Source: Ricordea florida (taxonomy: Eukaryota; Cnidaria; Anthozoa; Corallimorpharia; Ricordeidae). From it: 64,000 nucleotides of DNA. The stretch is from positions 16,176,449 to 16,240,448 of the forward strand of contig OX453276.1 in NCBI GenBank assembly GCA_949710005.1, written 5' to 3'. Below, in pieces: positions 23,504-33,951 of the stretch. The notes beneath the pieces were generated by a model, which did no database searches, had not been told where the DNA came from, and was given only the letters and a program-made list of their open reading frames with translations. The position numbers were made by a program, and so were the translations under genes. How positions within the stretch are numbered: the stretch's first letter is position 1; every line of letters starts with the position of its first letter.

Positions 23504-24151
23504 TCATGCATTAAAATTCAGTTGAGCAGTTGGTGGGGTGATGATTCTATCCCGAAGTTCCCTATAGACAGATTTGGAAACCACTGTTTTGATTAAGACG
23601 CTTTGTCCGTTTAAAATTACTTTTATCTCATCGTGCATGTAAAAAGGTTCATCACCTTTATATACAAACGTCTTTAATGATTCACGCCATTTCACTGGTA
23701 GAGCATCTATTAGTGTCACGAGCCTAAAGACATCTAATGGCGAGATATTCAGTTCTCTCAATTTGCCATGGCTCTTTAAGATAAGCTCATCATTTTCGGA
23801 AATCAAATCCCTCATTCTAAGAATTCCTTTTTCTGCAAGTGCTTTAAAATACACAGACTTTCCTTCAATACAAATAAATTTATTTTTCCATAAAATGGCT
23901 TTTGATAAATCTTTTATTTCCTGCACGCTTTCGTAATTTGTCGCCGAGCATTTTGCAAAACTTTTGAAGCATTCCTCGTAAAACGTTGGCAACTTTATTG
24001 GCAATTTTTTGAAATCATAATTACAGCATAGAACAAATTTGCCTCCTACGGGTCTTAGATAATGCAGGAGAATTGTTTTCCAACTCTGTGGTTGATCACT
24101 TGCTAACTTTTTGCAGAGAAGGACTCTTTGCGTTTCAATTATAGAATCCAA
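23504..24151 (-). pseudogene. LINE ORF2 fragment downstream of RT
   Basis: Encodes DSIIETQRVLLCKKLASD...SWKTILLHYL, typical of the thumb/connection region of L1/Tx1-type ORF2. It is preceded in an adjoining frame by the conserved IWKGRDKLKR. A frame break near 23504 (FNA stop) separates it from the zinc-binding C-terminal part, so the copy is inactive. Confidence 0.65.
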
Positions 24152-24893
24152 ATGTGGGGCGTTTAGTCCTCCATCTTCAATCTCACTAATAAGGGCCAGA
24201 CGCTTGAGTTTGTCTCTACCCTTCCAAATAAAATCAAAAATGATTTTTTTTATCTCTTTAACAAATCCTTATCTATTGAGATCATGCTACCTCGATATTA
24301 AAATATAGGGATAATAAATGTTTTAACAATTTGGATTCTTCCAATGATAGTTAGATCCCTCCATCTCCAGATTCGTAGAGTTCATCAGCTCATCGACGTT
24401 TAACTTTTGTTTGAGTTGTGAGGCGTAGGAGAAGTGTATTCCTAGGATTTTCACCGATTTTTCAATTTTTAAATTACCTGCACTAGACCAAAAGCCACAT
24501 TTTAATCACATTTAAGTTGCATTAAACAACCCTAGAACTTGGGTCCACATTTAAGTCTAGTTTAATTGTTTAAAACATCACTTAAATCAATGCTATTGTC
24601 ATAGTGGGGTTTAAGTGCCCCTGAAACATACATTATACACCTGAGGCCATTTAAGTTCCTGAAATGGAGATTAAACATTCTCTAAATTAATGGTTGTGTT
24701 TTGGTTCCCATAAATGACTATTTATTGATGTATAACAGGAATAGTAAGAATTAAAATTGTCCAGTGTGTAACATCACTATGCACTTCATTGCTTAAGTAT
24801 TTTCAAATTGTCTCTTCTCCATAACAGAATCATAACACCAAAACATGAAAGAAATATAAAGGTGTCTTGACATTTTGAACTCAGTTCAATAAA

Positions 24894-25445
24894 AATCAAA
24901 GGCTCCTTCGAGCTACCTCATGGTCTGTGGTAATTATTCCATGAAGTGTTGTCCTTTCCCCAGACAATAAAGCGTTCATTCCGAATAGTTCGTTTTGTGC
25001 ACTCTTGCCCCGACTGATCGATTACTCGTCGTCCAAATTGGAGACATCGTCACGTTTAAGACTTTAAAACCCATTTCTTTCCCCTCGAGCGTTCTTGAAC
25101 ACATTTCCTGTTAGTGTATTTTGATCAAAGATGGAGCAAAAGGAACAAAAACCCGCCTTGACAATCTTTACGTCGAGCTTGACACAACTGACGCCATTTT
25201 GTAAACATGTTTTGCCGCTTTGTCTCACCCCCTCCCCCCACATATGTGAACGTAAAACAATAGCACGACTTTGTAGACAAAACCAAACCTAGTCGGAGAG
25301 ACAGGGGAGAACCTGTTTAATTCACATTTAATGGAGATTTAATGCATAAATTAATTGTCTAACAGGAATGGAGTGACAAATCCATCCATCAATATACCTC
25401 ATGGTATGAAGTACATACCATGAGGTAAAAAAGGAATATAATCAG
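24894..25445 (+). repeat. 3' end of family B, dispersed repeat copy 2 (5'-truncated)
   Basis: Homologous to 11114-11690, starting in the codons for the family B C-terminus and ending at the same TACCTCATGG..CCATGAGGTA inverted repeat followed by an A-run. Upstream sequence is unrelated, so this copy is truncated at the 5' side and shares its 3' end. Confidence 0.75.
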
Positions 25446-26098
25446 TTAAGAAAAAATATCATCTGCAACCTACAGGGCAAGAAAAATGACCATATTTCAC
25501 TAATCACACTAAGACAAGTGAATAAAGAAACTTTAATTCTATCCGTATATGTAGTCTCCATGTCCATACAATCTAATATAGTCATGTACCTTTATTAGCT
25601 TATGCATCAAAATTTTGATACTGGTGCTACTCAAAATATATCTTGTTCATCACATTAATCGGAAATCCACAATCGCCGACGGCGACGCTTTAGCGATTGA
25701 GAAGAACATTTCGTTTTCGTTTTTGTGTGACGACGATACGAAGATGAATGTGCAAAGGACTTTCCGCAAGTTTCCACTTATCACAGAAGAAAGGGCTTGG
25801 AGTGTTTGCGACGAAACTTGTTTCAGGATAATCTTCGGCCTTTTTGTTGATTATCAAAGACAAAAACCGCAATCGCTAATGGCTAATTTGCGGCAAGAGC
25901 AATGAATGGCCCTATTGTTATCCCAAGTGCAATTTGCATTTGGTTTTTCTGCTTCATTGCAATTGGTTGGTTTTCGATAGTAAGCCAATCAGAAGGCGAG
26001 AGTGTCGATCGCGGGATATATGTTTCATGTAGTTAGTGTCATTTGGAAGTTCGCATTCTAGCTTCGTTTCTTGCCGTGTGATCGATCGTTTTTTACAT
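25446..26098. other. No supported gene
   Basis: A 96-codon plus-strand frame (25615-25905, with DGDALAIEKNISFSF) has no recognisable domain and no homologue within the window. The rest shows no clear structure. Confidence 0.3.
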
Positions 26099-26420
26099 TT
26101 GGTAACTTGGCAAATGGGTTTTAACTGGGTAAAACGTGGGTAAACTTGAGTTAAATGAGGTTAAACAGGGAAAAACGTCGGTAACTTGGGCAAATGAGTT
26201 TTAACAGGGTGAAACGTAAGTTACCTTGGGTAAATGAGGGTAAAAAGGGTTAAATGTAGGTAACTTGGGGTAAATGAGGATAAACAGGGTTAAACGTAGG
26301 TAACTTGGGGTAAATGAGGGTAAACAGGGTGAAACGTGGGTAACGTGTGGTAAATGAGGGTAGAAAGGGTGAAACATGGGTAACTTGGGATAAATGAGGG
26401 TAAACAGGGTAAAATGTGGG
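26099..26420 (+). repeat. Minisatellite, eight ~40-bp units built of 10-bp sub-units
   Basis: Typical unit: GGTAACTTGG, GGTAAATGAG, GGTAAACAGG, GTGAAACGTG. Each 40-bp unit therefore consists of four degenerate decamers of the form GGTAAAnnnG. Eight units are visible; the first three are more diverged. Confidence 0.85.
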
Positions 26421-26457
26421 TAACTTCGATTTTCAAGGATCTATATGTAAATTAGCA

Positions 26458-26494
26458 GTTCGGGAGGCTTGGTGGGTCTAACATGGATACATTA
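26458..26494 (-). repeat. Right arm of the 37-bp inverted repeat
   Basis: Reverse complement of 22682-22718 with 3 mismatches. Here the arm is preceded by the minisatellite-bearing sequence rather than the LINE tail. Confidence 0.7.
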
Positions 26495-26499
26495 TCCAA

Positions 26500-27107
26500 A
26501 GATGGCTTCCCTGATTTCAGCTTTTATCCACCTACAGCCTTCTGGGAAGGGCTAAAAAGACGTAATCAGCCCATTCGTAAATTCGTACTCAGTCTTCCAA
26601 AACAAGAACGCGTCCAACATGGCGAGTGTCGAGCGATTTTGAGGAAACCTATGCCCACCGTGAGAAAGTGCTTCAGTTGATGAACACGCAGTTAAACTAG
26701 AAATACGACTCCCGCAAAACCCCGCGAAGCTAGTTTGTAAAGGACTCCTAATGGTTTTTCCTATGAGGTATAAGACCCCAATTTACGTATTTACTTATTA
26801 TTATATTATTTTTACTTTTTGTACTTTCTCATTTTTTGCAATTATCATGATTATTATCGTATTATTATCATTATCATTTTTAATATTATTACTGGTATTG
26901 ATATTATGAGTTAGCATTGTTATTTTTTATGTTTAACATAATATACTGTTATTGGGTTGGGTTGTATGTCCTAATCTGGGAAAAGGTATTGTTCCTCTAC
27001 AACTACATGCAATTCTGTTTTTCTTGTGAATAGGGTTTGTATCATAGGAAGTAAAAATTACTCAACTCTGAACAATACCATTTCTTCTTTTAAGCTTAGA
27101 ATCTAGT
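26500..27107. other. Intergenic, AT-rich
   Basis: Contains ATT/ATTATT-rich low-complexity sequence at about 26790-26920. No gene is supported. Confidence 0.35.
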
Positions 27108-27562
27108 CATGGTTGCCACAGCCATAAGATCTTTAAATTTCCTGACTTTTCCCTGACAAATGTAAAATTTCCCTTACCAACTAAATTAGAAAAGTCACAA
27201 ATTAGTCCTGGTAGTGACCTCCAACCTCCTCTCACAACCAACCTCTCCACCCATTTATTTAATATGCTTTCAGAAAGTCACATACAGTGTACGTGGATTG
27301 ATAGTTTCTTACGATAACCAATTCATGGAAAAAGGATTGATTTTCTTGGAAACCCAAAATCAGCTTGTCATTTAATTCCACCAATCCAACACATTTCATG
27401 TCACATTCTTGACCACACCAAACCAAAGCTGAATTGGCAAGAAATAAATTAGTAGTATTAAATTTCACTTTTCCCTGACTTGATTTGAAATTCCCTTACT
27501 TTTCACTGACCTTGAAGAATTTTTTCCCTTACCATTTTCTGACCTGTGGCAATCATGCCAGT
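27108..27562. repeat. Possible short transposon with TTTCCCTGAC motifs
   Basis: CATGGTTGCCACAG at 27108 and its imperfect inverse CTGTGGCAATCATG near 27545-27558 bracket sub-terminal repeats of TTCCCTGAC / TTCCCTTAC on both sides. This is the layout of a non-autonomous DNA element. The interior has no convincing gene. Confidence 0.4.
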
Positions 27563-28443
27563 GCAGTCATTTGTCCATACAGTTAGTGTGGAAAATCATG
27601 ATTGAAAGCATAGGGCATTTAGGAAACTTCAAAGACTTGTTATTACATACAGCACCCTTGCAATGAATACATAAAACAGCAAACAGAAAAACAGCTAAAA
27701 CTTTTAGCATTTCAAACTTTAGTTTCTCCCTTGTAGAGTTTTTCCAATGTAAAAGGTCAACTGCATATTGTGGTTGTTATTAAATATTTGTATTTGACAT
27801 CATTAAAATGAATTAAACAGCATTAAGGAAAAAGGTTAAGATGTTGTCTAATTTTGCAAATTAGGGCTTAAATTAACTTTTCATTTGTGGGAAAAGGGTG
27901 GGTGCTAAGAGAGTAATTCCCAGGAATGCATGGAACTCAAAGGTAAAAACCCATTTTGAAATGGCTATGGAACTTGTCTGTCCCAACGAAACTTTTTAAT
28001 TACGTAATACATATATGTAGCAAAGAAATAGAGCAAAGAGAAATACTACTCAGAAGTCCGTAACGACATCTGCTTTATTTACAAATAATTGCATTGAACA
28101 GTGATAATATTGCAGAACCGGTAACTTATTGTTTGGTATCTATTCTGTTGAAAATGCTGAACATAACTGCTACATCAAACAAATCTACAATATATTTTCA
28201 CTGTTGCAATGATATCAGATCACATAATTATAAATAATTGCTATCACAACTGCAATCTCTGTATTGGGAATTTCTTTCAAATGGAAGGCAAACGTTTCAC
28301 TACGAAAAATACCTACTTGCATTCTCATTGCAGTATTAATACTACGTGACTGTCATCTTTCATTTCTTTGCGGTTGGTTTCTGTTTCCCCTTTCCTGGCA
28401 CTTTTTTCACGACGATATGGTAATCTGTTTTGTCGTTCGCCTT
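27563..28443. other. No supported feature
   Basis: AT-rich sequence with short open frames only. Confidence 0.35.
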
Positions 28444-28451
28444 CTGATTCT

Positions 28452-28585
28452 GGCTCCTACTCCGTGTACCGGCACAGATGACGTAAAACAAAGCCAGACA
28501 ATAACAAACATGTTACTGAATAATTTTACACACAATGATGAAACAATGCGCTACGTCATCTGTGCCGGTACACGGAGTAGGAGCC
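28452..28585. mobile_element. 134-bp MITE with 34-bp perfect TIRs and 8-bp target duplication
   Basis: Arms 28452-28485 and 28552-28585 are perfect reverse complements (outer end GGCTCCTACTCCGTG), separated by 66 bp. The flanks CTGATTCT (28444-28451) and CTGATTCT (28586-28593) are an 8-bp target-site duplication. Eight bases point to hAT-, P- or Merlin-type mobilisation; the terminal sequence is not a canonical hAT end, so the superfamily is open. Confidence 0.85.
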
Positions 28586-28599
28586 CTGATTCTGTCTGC

Positions 28600-29415
28600 A
28601 TGCTGGAAGTCGTTCCTACTCGGTTTCCGTTCTAAGTCATTTTGCTAAATTTTGTTCGCCAATTTCGTTATGTAATCGCTTGCTCATGTCCTGTATACCT
28701 AAAACGAGTCTTTGTTTCTATCCATAACAAATTCAATATCCAATCTAACTTGATGGTAACTTGATGGTATTCCTGGTCCTTTTCCTTGCTGATTCCTTTG
28801 TTTTTTTTGAGCGAGCAGTTCTTGTCTTAGCTGCGATGTCTCTTGTTATCGTCCCTACCGTCGTTTCTCAATCTCTGCTTTGAGTCGCCGCTTCCCGTGC
28901 GGCATTCAAACTTACTCGACGACGATCTCTCACCATTCTTTCTTGTATATGTTGGAGATCTTCTTGCTGGGATGTACTTCCAAGACGAGTGAAATCGGTT
29001 TCCACAAAATTCGCATTATTTTCAAAACATCATTCAAGGAATTCGTAATGTCGGAATTTCACATGGAGTAATGTTGCCAGGTAACCTGGCCTGCGAACGG
29101 ACACCTTTAAAATATAGATATATATAAACATATATATAAATATATATATATACATATATAAAAACTCTCGGCTCGAATTACTCGGGCTTGCGAGCCACGT
29201 GGTCTGACCGGAACCGACACGATTAGTAACCTCGCTACGCTCGGCCTTCGGCCTCGCTTCGCGAGGAATGACATTTGTTCCAGAAAACGGCCATCTATTC
29301 TTAGAGCTAACACGAAGGAAGAAATCGCGACTTTGAGAAAGCCTGCCTCGAATGGAAAGAGAGAACTCCAATTTCATAACAATGGGGTGACAAGCCTGCA
29401 CGACTCCCATCCACG
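28600..29415. other. Non-coding, with AT microsatellite and GC-rich palindromes
   Basis: A TATATA-rich microsatellite lies at 29114-29160. A cluster of TTCG-loop palindromes (GCCTTCGGCC-, CTCGCTTCGCGAG-type) sits at 29230-29270. Minus-strand frames across 29030-29410 look coding-like but repetitive and I do not assign them. Confidence 0.4.
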
Positions 29416-29419
29416 TGTA

Positions 29420-30262
29420 ATAGCCGGTTATGGCTTTGCTGTAACGAGTATATCCTTTAGGGATCTGCCCCTTTTGTACGAGACAATAGGGGGATCTTTG
29501 AGTATTCTTCTAAGCAATGGTTGTTGTTGGATTAAATGCCAGTTCTGCATAAGTATATATTTGCTTTAAGTTAGGCACTGATGGGCAATATTGTGTGACA
29601 AAAGGAAACATTCATGTGTCATGTTTACGTTTCTGTTGTAGTGCAGCTTTTCTCTCCTCAAATGTAATTTCTGCGAGAGTTGTTGAAACAAGAGTTTCAG
29701 GATACCCTCTTTCGATGAGGTTTGTTTTAAATTGTGAAATAGCAGTTTTGAATGCTGTTTCAGAGGAGTTAGTTCGGAGAAGTCTGAATGCTTCGCCCTT
29801 GATGAAGCCCTTTTTGACCCCTGGTGGGTGGCAACTCGAGAAATGTGTGTACTGGAATAGCTTTGAAATGAGTTTTAATGTCTAGTATAGACTTTTGTGC
29901 AAACTTTCGCCTTTGTGAACTTTTGTGTCGAGGAACGTTGTTTCTGTGTCAGAAACTTCAGCCGTGAACTTGATAGTGGGATGGTGGCTATTTGCTAGTT
30001 CAATGAACTGCGTGACTTCGTTTTTGTTTATATTCCAGATAGAGAATATATCGTCAATATACCTCTTCCAGGCGAGTGGTTTTTGAGCGCTTAGATTTAA
30101 AATCTGTTATTCTACCTTTTCCATAAAGATCTTGGCAAAAGCGACCGCCATTTTTGTACCCATGGCTGTTCCATGTGTTTGGAGGTAGTTTTTTTCCAGT
30201 AAACTGGAATGAGTTTTCTTGAAGTATAAGTTCGAGCGCTCTTTTAAGATATTGTGTTGGGA
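29420..30262 (-). mobile_element. Penelope-like element, RT fragment
   Basis: Minus-strand coding traces in several frames: PIPTQYLKRALELIL, NSFQFTGK, then in the next frame THGTAMGTKMAVAFA, followed by KPLAWKRYIDDIF (about 30085-30045), the catalytic YIDD box with the Penelope-type context, then FLDTKV, THFSSCHPPGVKKGFIKGE and LLRTNSSE (about 29880-29740). This order is specific to Penelope-like RTs. Several frameshifts and stops make it inactive. No GIY-YIG endonuclease domain is visible. Confidence 0.75.
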
Positions 30263-30461
30263 TGGGGGATTTCTTAGATTCAACGACAAGTCGCAAGGCT
30301 TTCTCTTGATACTTGTTTAGTCTTTCAAATCTGAAAACTTCGCATACTTTCCTGAACGCATCTACTGCCATATTTTCCCACGTGTTAGCGAGAGACCCAC
30401 GAAAAAATTCGCGAGTGACTTCTTGGAATATGCAAGGTGAATTGTGATTGGTCGCTAACAT
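30263..30461 (-). pseudogene. Possible RecQ-like helicase first exon, interrupted
   Basis: From ATG 30461: MLATNHNSPCIFQEVTREFF..., then AFRKVCEVFRFERLNKYQEKALR. The F-x-F-x-x-L-x-x-Y-Q-x-x-A-L pattern matches the region just before Walker A in RecQ-like helicases that I recall as multi-copy in cnidarians. Immediately afterwards, in the same frame, the sequence becomes the Penelope RT, so the exon appears cut by that insertion. The assignment rests on one motif. Confidence 0.4.
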
Positions 30462-30526
30462 TTTACGTCACAGAAATTTTTTCTTGGCTCGTTTTCGCCG
30501 ACAGTTTTTTCTCGGCGGGTGAAACT
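30452..30526 (-). repeat. Dispersed leader-like repeat, second copy
   Basis: Inverse of 14008-14076 (shared CACCC[AG]CCGAGAAA, GCGAAAACGAGCC, TGACGT). Here it ends at the ATG of the RecQ-like exon, so it includes that gene's leader or promoter. Confidence 0.6.
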
Positions 30527-30529
30527 AGA

Positions 30530-31057
30530 AACTTGAGCCGAAGAAACCGCATGCTCTCGCAGGCTAATTAAAAGGAATACTGTCTGTAAACTTGTTTTCC
30601 GATTCCTACTTTTCGAGACAGCAGATACACTCTCTTGCAGTCCCTCTTTAGCTCATAACATCCGTATGTACATCAGTGGTAATCACTGAGCCTTTCAGAC
30701 TCATCGTTGTCGTGATCAGATGCCTGGTTCTAATCTGGAGGACGTTCTGGCTCAAAGCACCACAGCCGCCATTTCTATTGGCAAGACGGAGTGGCATTGC
30801 AAAATTCAATCAAAAAGGCTGTGGAAGGGTTCTTTCGTTATTCAAAGTGAGACAGCTGATGCCATATACGAAGCGTTATCCATTCTAAGGTCATAGAACC
30901 CCAAGTGGAATCCTTCCTGTTTTATGGTGGATTACTCAGAAGAAGAAATGTCTGCAATTGGAAAGTTACTTACAGGTAATTAAAGAGTTTATCTTATAGT
31001 TTATCTTATTCATAGAGACGTCACAATGATCAAGAATATCTCATATCATGCACCCCC
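30530..31057. other. No supported gene before the 5' LTR
   Basis: Unassigned sequence up to the LTR start. A 70-codon plus-strand frame at 30676 has no recognisable content. Confidence 0.35.
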
Positions 31058-31177
31058 TTTAGGATTATTACATAATAACGGAGTGTTGCAATGCATGCCG
31101 GGGGGACTTGCAAATAAAGAAGTCACCATCTTGGTTCTGTGAAACCCATTGTGTTGTTTTCTTTGGCTTATACTACA
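31058..31177 (+). repeat. 5' LTR of the host Gypsy element
   Basis: 120 bp, ending ...GGCTTATACTACA. Contains AATAAA (about 31113). Aligns over its whole length with 55019-55135. Confidence 0.8.
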
Positions 31178-31197
31178 TGGTGGCAGCGGTGGGATTC
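31178..31197 (+). promoter_or_regulatory. Primer-binding site, tRNA-Leu
   Basis: TGGTGGCAGCGGTGGGATTC directly follows the LTR and is complementary to the 3' end (including CCA) of metazoan tRNA-Leu(UAG) as I recall it. Confidence 0.75.
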
Positions 31198-31216
31198 CCA
31201 AAGAATGCCGTACCTA

Positions 31217-31793
31217 AACATGGGAGATGCAGAAGAGGCTCCCGAAGCAGTGCACCCAAATCAAGCGATGACAAATTCTCTTCCGCTCCCTACCAAATTC
31301 GACGGAGCCAGTAAGCTAAACCAAGCCGACCTGTGGCCAAAATGACTTCGACGCTTCGAGCACTACAGGATCGCCTCTGGGCTTCAGAATAAAACGGAGC
31401 AGGAGCAGGTAGGAACTCTCCTATATGGGAGAATGTGCCGACGATATTGTCACAACATTGCGCCTAAACAAGGAAACCGCTTTGTACACAGACGTCAGAA
31501 CAGCACTCAACGGCTACTTCGTGGCACGACGCAACACCATAGTACAACGAGCACACTTCAACACACATAACAAACACCCGAGCAATCTGTAGATACCTTT
31601 ATTCAAGATCTGTACCACATAGCCAAGGGTTGCGAATACGGCACCCTCAAAGACCAGCTCATTCATGACAGAATTGTCGTAGAAGTCCTCGACAACACAC
31701 TTTTAGATCGCTTACAAGCAAAATCAGACCTCACACTCGCAGGCGCTGTTCGCATGAGTTGCTAAGCCGAAGCAAGAAAGCAAAACCGTACAG
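31217..31793 (+). pseudogene. gag: Degenerate Gypsy gag
   Basis: Starts around ATG 31221 (MGDAEEAPEAV) with LPTKFDGASKLNQADLW, typical of the N-terminus of this Gypsy Gag type, then meets a stop at 31343 and several frame changes (traces of RFEHYRIASGL and a capsid-like helix region up to 31760). Clearly non-functional. Confidence 0.6.
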
Positions 31794-32381
31794 TTGTCCG
31801 AGGTGAAGAGAAGCCTAGCGACGTCGATTATGTCAACCAGCCTCAACCAAGCAACGACAAAAGCAATCGTGCCCACACTTCAGAGTCCAAGAAACCAAAC
31901 CCACGAATGGCGACTTTGTCCAGCCAAACATGTTACCTGCAACAATTGCCACAAAAAGGGACATTATCAGTCAGTCTGTCGCAGCAAGAAGCTCAACTCG
32001 AAAGTACATGAAGTAGAGGAAAACAACGATGAAGTACTCTTTCTTGGCGAAATCAATAGTGCCTCCATGGATTATTGGACAGCCCAGATAGAAGTGAATG
32101 GCCATAATACTCCTTTCAAACTTGACAGAGGGGCAGCAGTAACAGTCCTCAGTGACAGAGTTCAGTGGCTCCAAAGCATTATTCTGAGAGAGATATGTCA
32201 CACCCATCGTGGCCCAGGGAACATCCGCCTGCCAGTTAAAGGTCAGTTCCATGCAACGCTAGAATACCGACAAACGAGCATTACCGAGCCTATCTATGTC
32301 TTGCACAATCCATCGTGTTCACTACTCAGCAGAAAGGCATGTGTTGAACTGGGCCTCAAAAGCGTTCTGAAAAGGATGTAG
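31794..32381 (+). pseudogene. Gypsy zinc knuckle and aspartic protease
   Basis: One CCHC knuckle (CNNCHKKGHYQSVC, about residues 48-61) followed by the protease core. The expected D-[ST]-G-A is FKLDRGAAVTVLS here, so the catalytic triplet reads D-R-G and activity should be lost. The frame ends shortly before the RT frame. Confidence 0.75.
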
Positions 32382-32386
32382 AAGAA

Positions 32387-33280
32387 GTGAATTCTGGACG
32401 AACAGACTTTAAAGCAGAGTTCCCATCACTCTTCACTGTCCTTGGCCGGCTCAAAACTGAATGCCACATAACTCTTCGCACTGATGCTAGGCCATTTTGC
32501 TTATACAATCTGAGGAAAATCCCTCATCCCCTGTTACCAAAAGTGAAAAGTCAGATAGAGACAGTGACAGCTCCAACTGAATGGTGTGCAGGAATTGTCC
32601 CAGTCCTCAAACCTAATGGCAAAGTACGAATCTGTGTTGACCTGACTGAGCTTAACAAAGCCGTCCTGCAGGAATTTCATCCCATGCCTTTATTCGACAA
32701 GAGTCTTGCAAAGCTAGGAAATAGCAAAATATTCTCCAAATTTGATGCCAATAGTGGATTTTGGCAGATACCCCTTGACGAGGAGTCCCAACTGCTTGCG
32801 ACCTTTGTGACACCTTTTGGGCGATATTGCTTCAACAGACTACCATTTGGCAAAAGTTGCGCACCAGAAATTTTTCAGCATACTTTGTCTAGAATCCTAG
32901 AGGACTTGGAAGGGACAATCTGTCAAATGGACGATATTCTTGTTCACAGCGTTGATCAATCACGGCATGACAGACACCTGAGAGCCCTCCTTGGCCGTCT
33001 ACAGGAAGCTGGACTAACCCTCAATGACAAGTGTGAATTTTCCAAACCATTCATCAGGTTCCTGGCTCACATCATTGATGGTTCTGGGCTCCATGCAGAC
33101 CCTCTCAAGACCAGTGCCATCGCCAAATTCCCAGAACCCTCTGATGTCAATGGATTGCAAAGGTTTATGGGAATGGTAAACCATCTCTGCAAGTTTGCAC
33201 CCAGATTAGCAGACCTCAGCGAGCCCCTTCGCCAGCTCTTGTGCAAAAACAGCTGCTGGATGTGGGAAGAGACAGATATG
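32387..33280 (+). pseudogene. Gypsy reverse transcriptase (C-terminal part cut by LINE)
   Basis: RT with CVDLTELNKAV, FSKFDANSGFWQIPLD, LPFGKSCAPEIFQ and the catalytic box QMDDILV, then the GxxHx..G and FxGMVNHLCKFAP region before RNase H. At about 33280 Gypsy sequence (WMWEET) stops and antisense LINE begins. About 100 codons expected before the RNase H block at 36599 are missing. Confidence 0.85.
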
Positions 33281-33945
33281 AATGGAACCACTCGAAAGCG
33301 TTTTCCACGATACCAAACCGTTGTGACAGACAATCTAATAGGATACGATGATCAACAGTATCAAATGCTGCTGAAAGGTCGAGTAGCAGCAAAATTACAT
33401 AAGAGTTGTTATCAATTGCCCGAAGAATATAATCTTGAACTTTGATCATCCCCGTTTCAGTGCTGTGGTACTGTTTATACGCTGATTGATAGAGTTTGTT
33501 TAAGTTGTTATCCTCCACATGTTGACATGTCTGAGCTGCAACAACTTTTTCGACACATTTGGAAATGAAGGCCAGGTTAGAAACTGGGCGGAAACTGCTA
33601 AATTCTTCATAAGGCAAAGTTTGCTTCTTAAGAAGTGGATGTAATGAAGCATTTTTTAGACTAGAAGGCACCACGGCGTCAGTTATAGACATATTGACTA
33701 TCTTAGTAATGGCTGCCAACAAATCAGTGAGACACTCTTTCAGTACTGTTGCTGGAATAGGATCCAGGTCACAGGACTTGCGCACAGATTTACCAATAAG
33801 CTTCACTAACTGTATCTCAGTAACAGGTGTGAACTGACGAAGTAGAACATCACTTTGTCGTAGGCATGTATCAGGGAAAGAATTCTGCTGTTCCATCCTT
33901 TTGCAATCTAATTCTGCTCTTATTGTGCTTATTTTCTGTTCAAAA
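33281..33945 (-). pseudogene. LINE reverse transcriptase, truncated
   Basis: Contains KSCDLDPIPATVLKEC, FRPVSNLAFISKCVEKVVA, QSAYKQYHSTET and LLLLDLSAAFDTVDH, RT motifs 0-A of L2/CR1 LINEs. Motif C and everything after WFHSYLS are missing. Confidence 0.85.
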
Positions 33946-33951
33946 TAATTA

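Larger units (their letters stand above)
22719..24475 (-). mobile_element. LINE (L1/Tx1-like), 5'-truncated, 3' end intact
   Basis: Minus-strand remnant from within the RT C-terminal region to a poly(A) tail (T11 at 22719-22729 on the plus strand) preceded by AT-rich 3' UTR with (TAA)n at about 22820-22855. Coding traces from about 24470 downwards: KILGIHFSY, RDLTIIGRIQIVKTF, KIIFDFIWKGRDK, then the frames 24151-23504 and 23464-22952. These are the usual order for the L1/Tx1 group after the catalytic RT motifs, which are lost by 5' truncation. Confidence 0.75.

Noticed and set aside
26099-26420. CRISPR-like array
   Set aside because: Units are contiguous without unique spacers and the genome is eukaryotic; it is a minisatellite.
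28264-28635. 123-codon plus-strand ORF
   Set aside because: It runs straight through both arms of the MITE, so it is a chance frame.
29030-29410. Minus-strand ORFs with coding-like text (GVVQACHPIVMK..)
   Set aside because: Repetitive, ends in an AT microsatellite, no recognisable domain; probably repeat sequence rather than a gene.
31108-31314. ORF starting in the 5' LTR
   Set aside because: Crosses LTR and primer-binding site; the gag start lies downstream in another frame.
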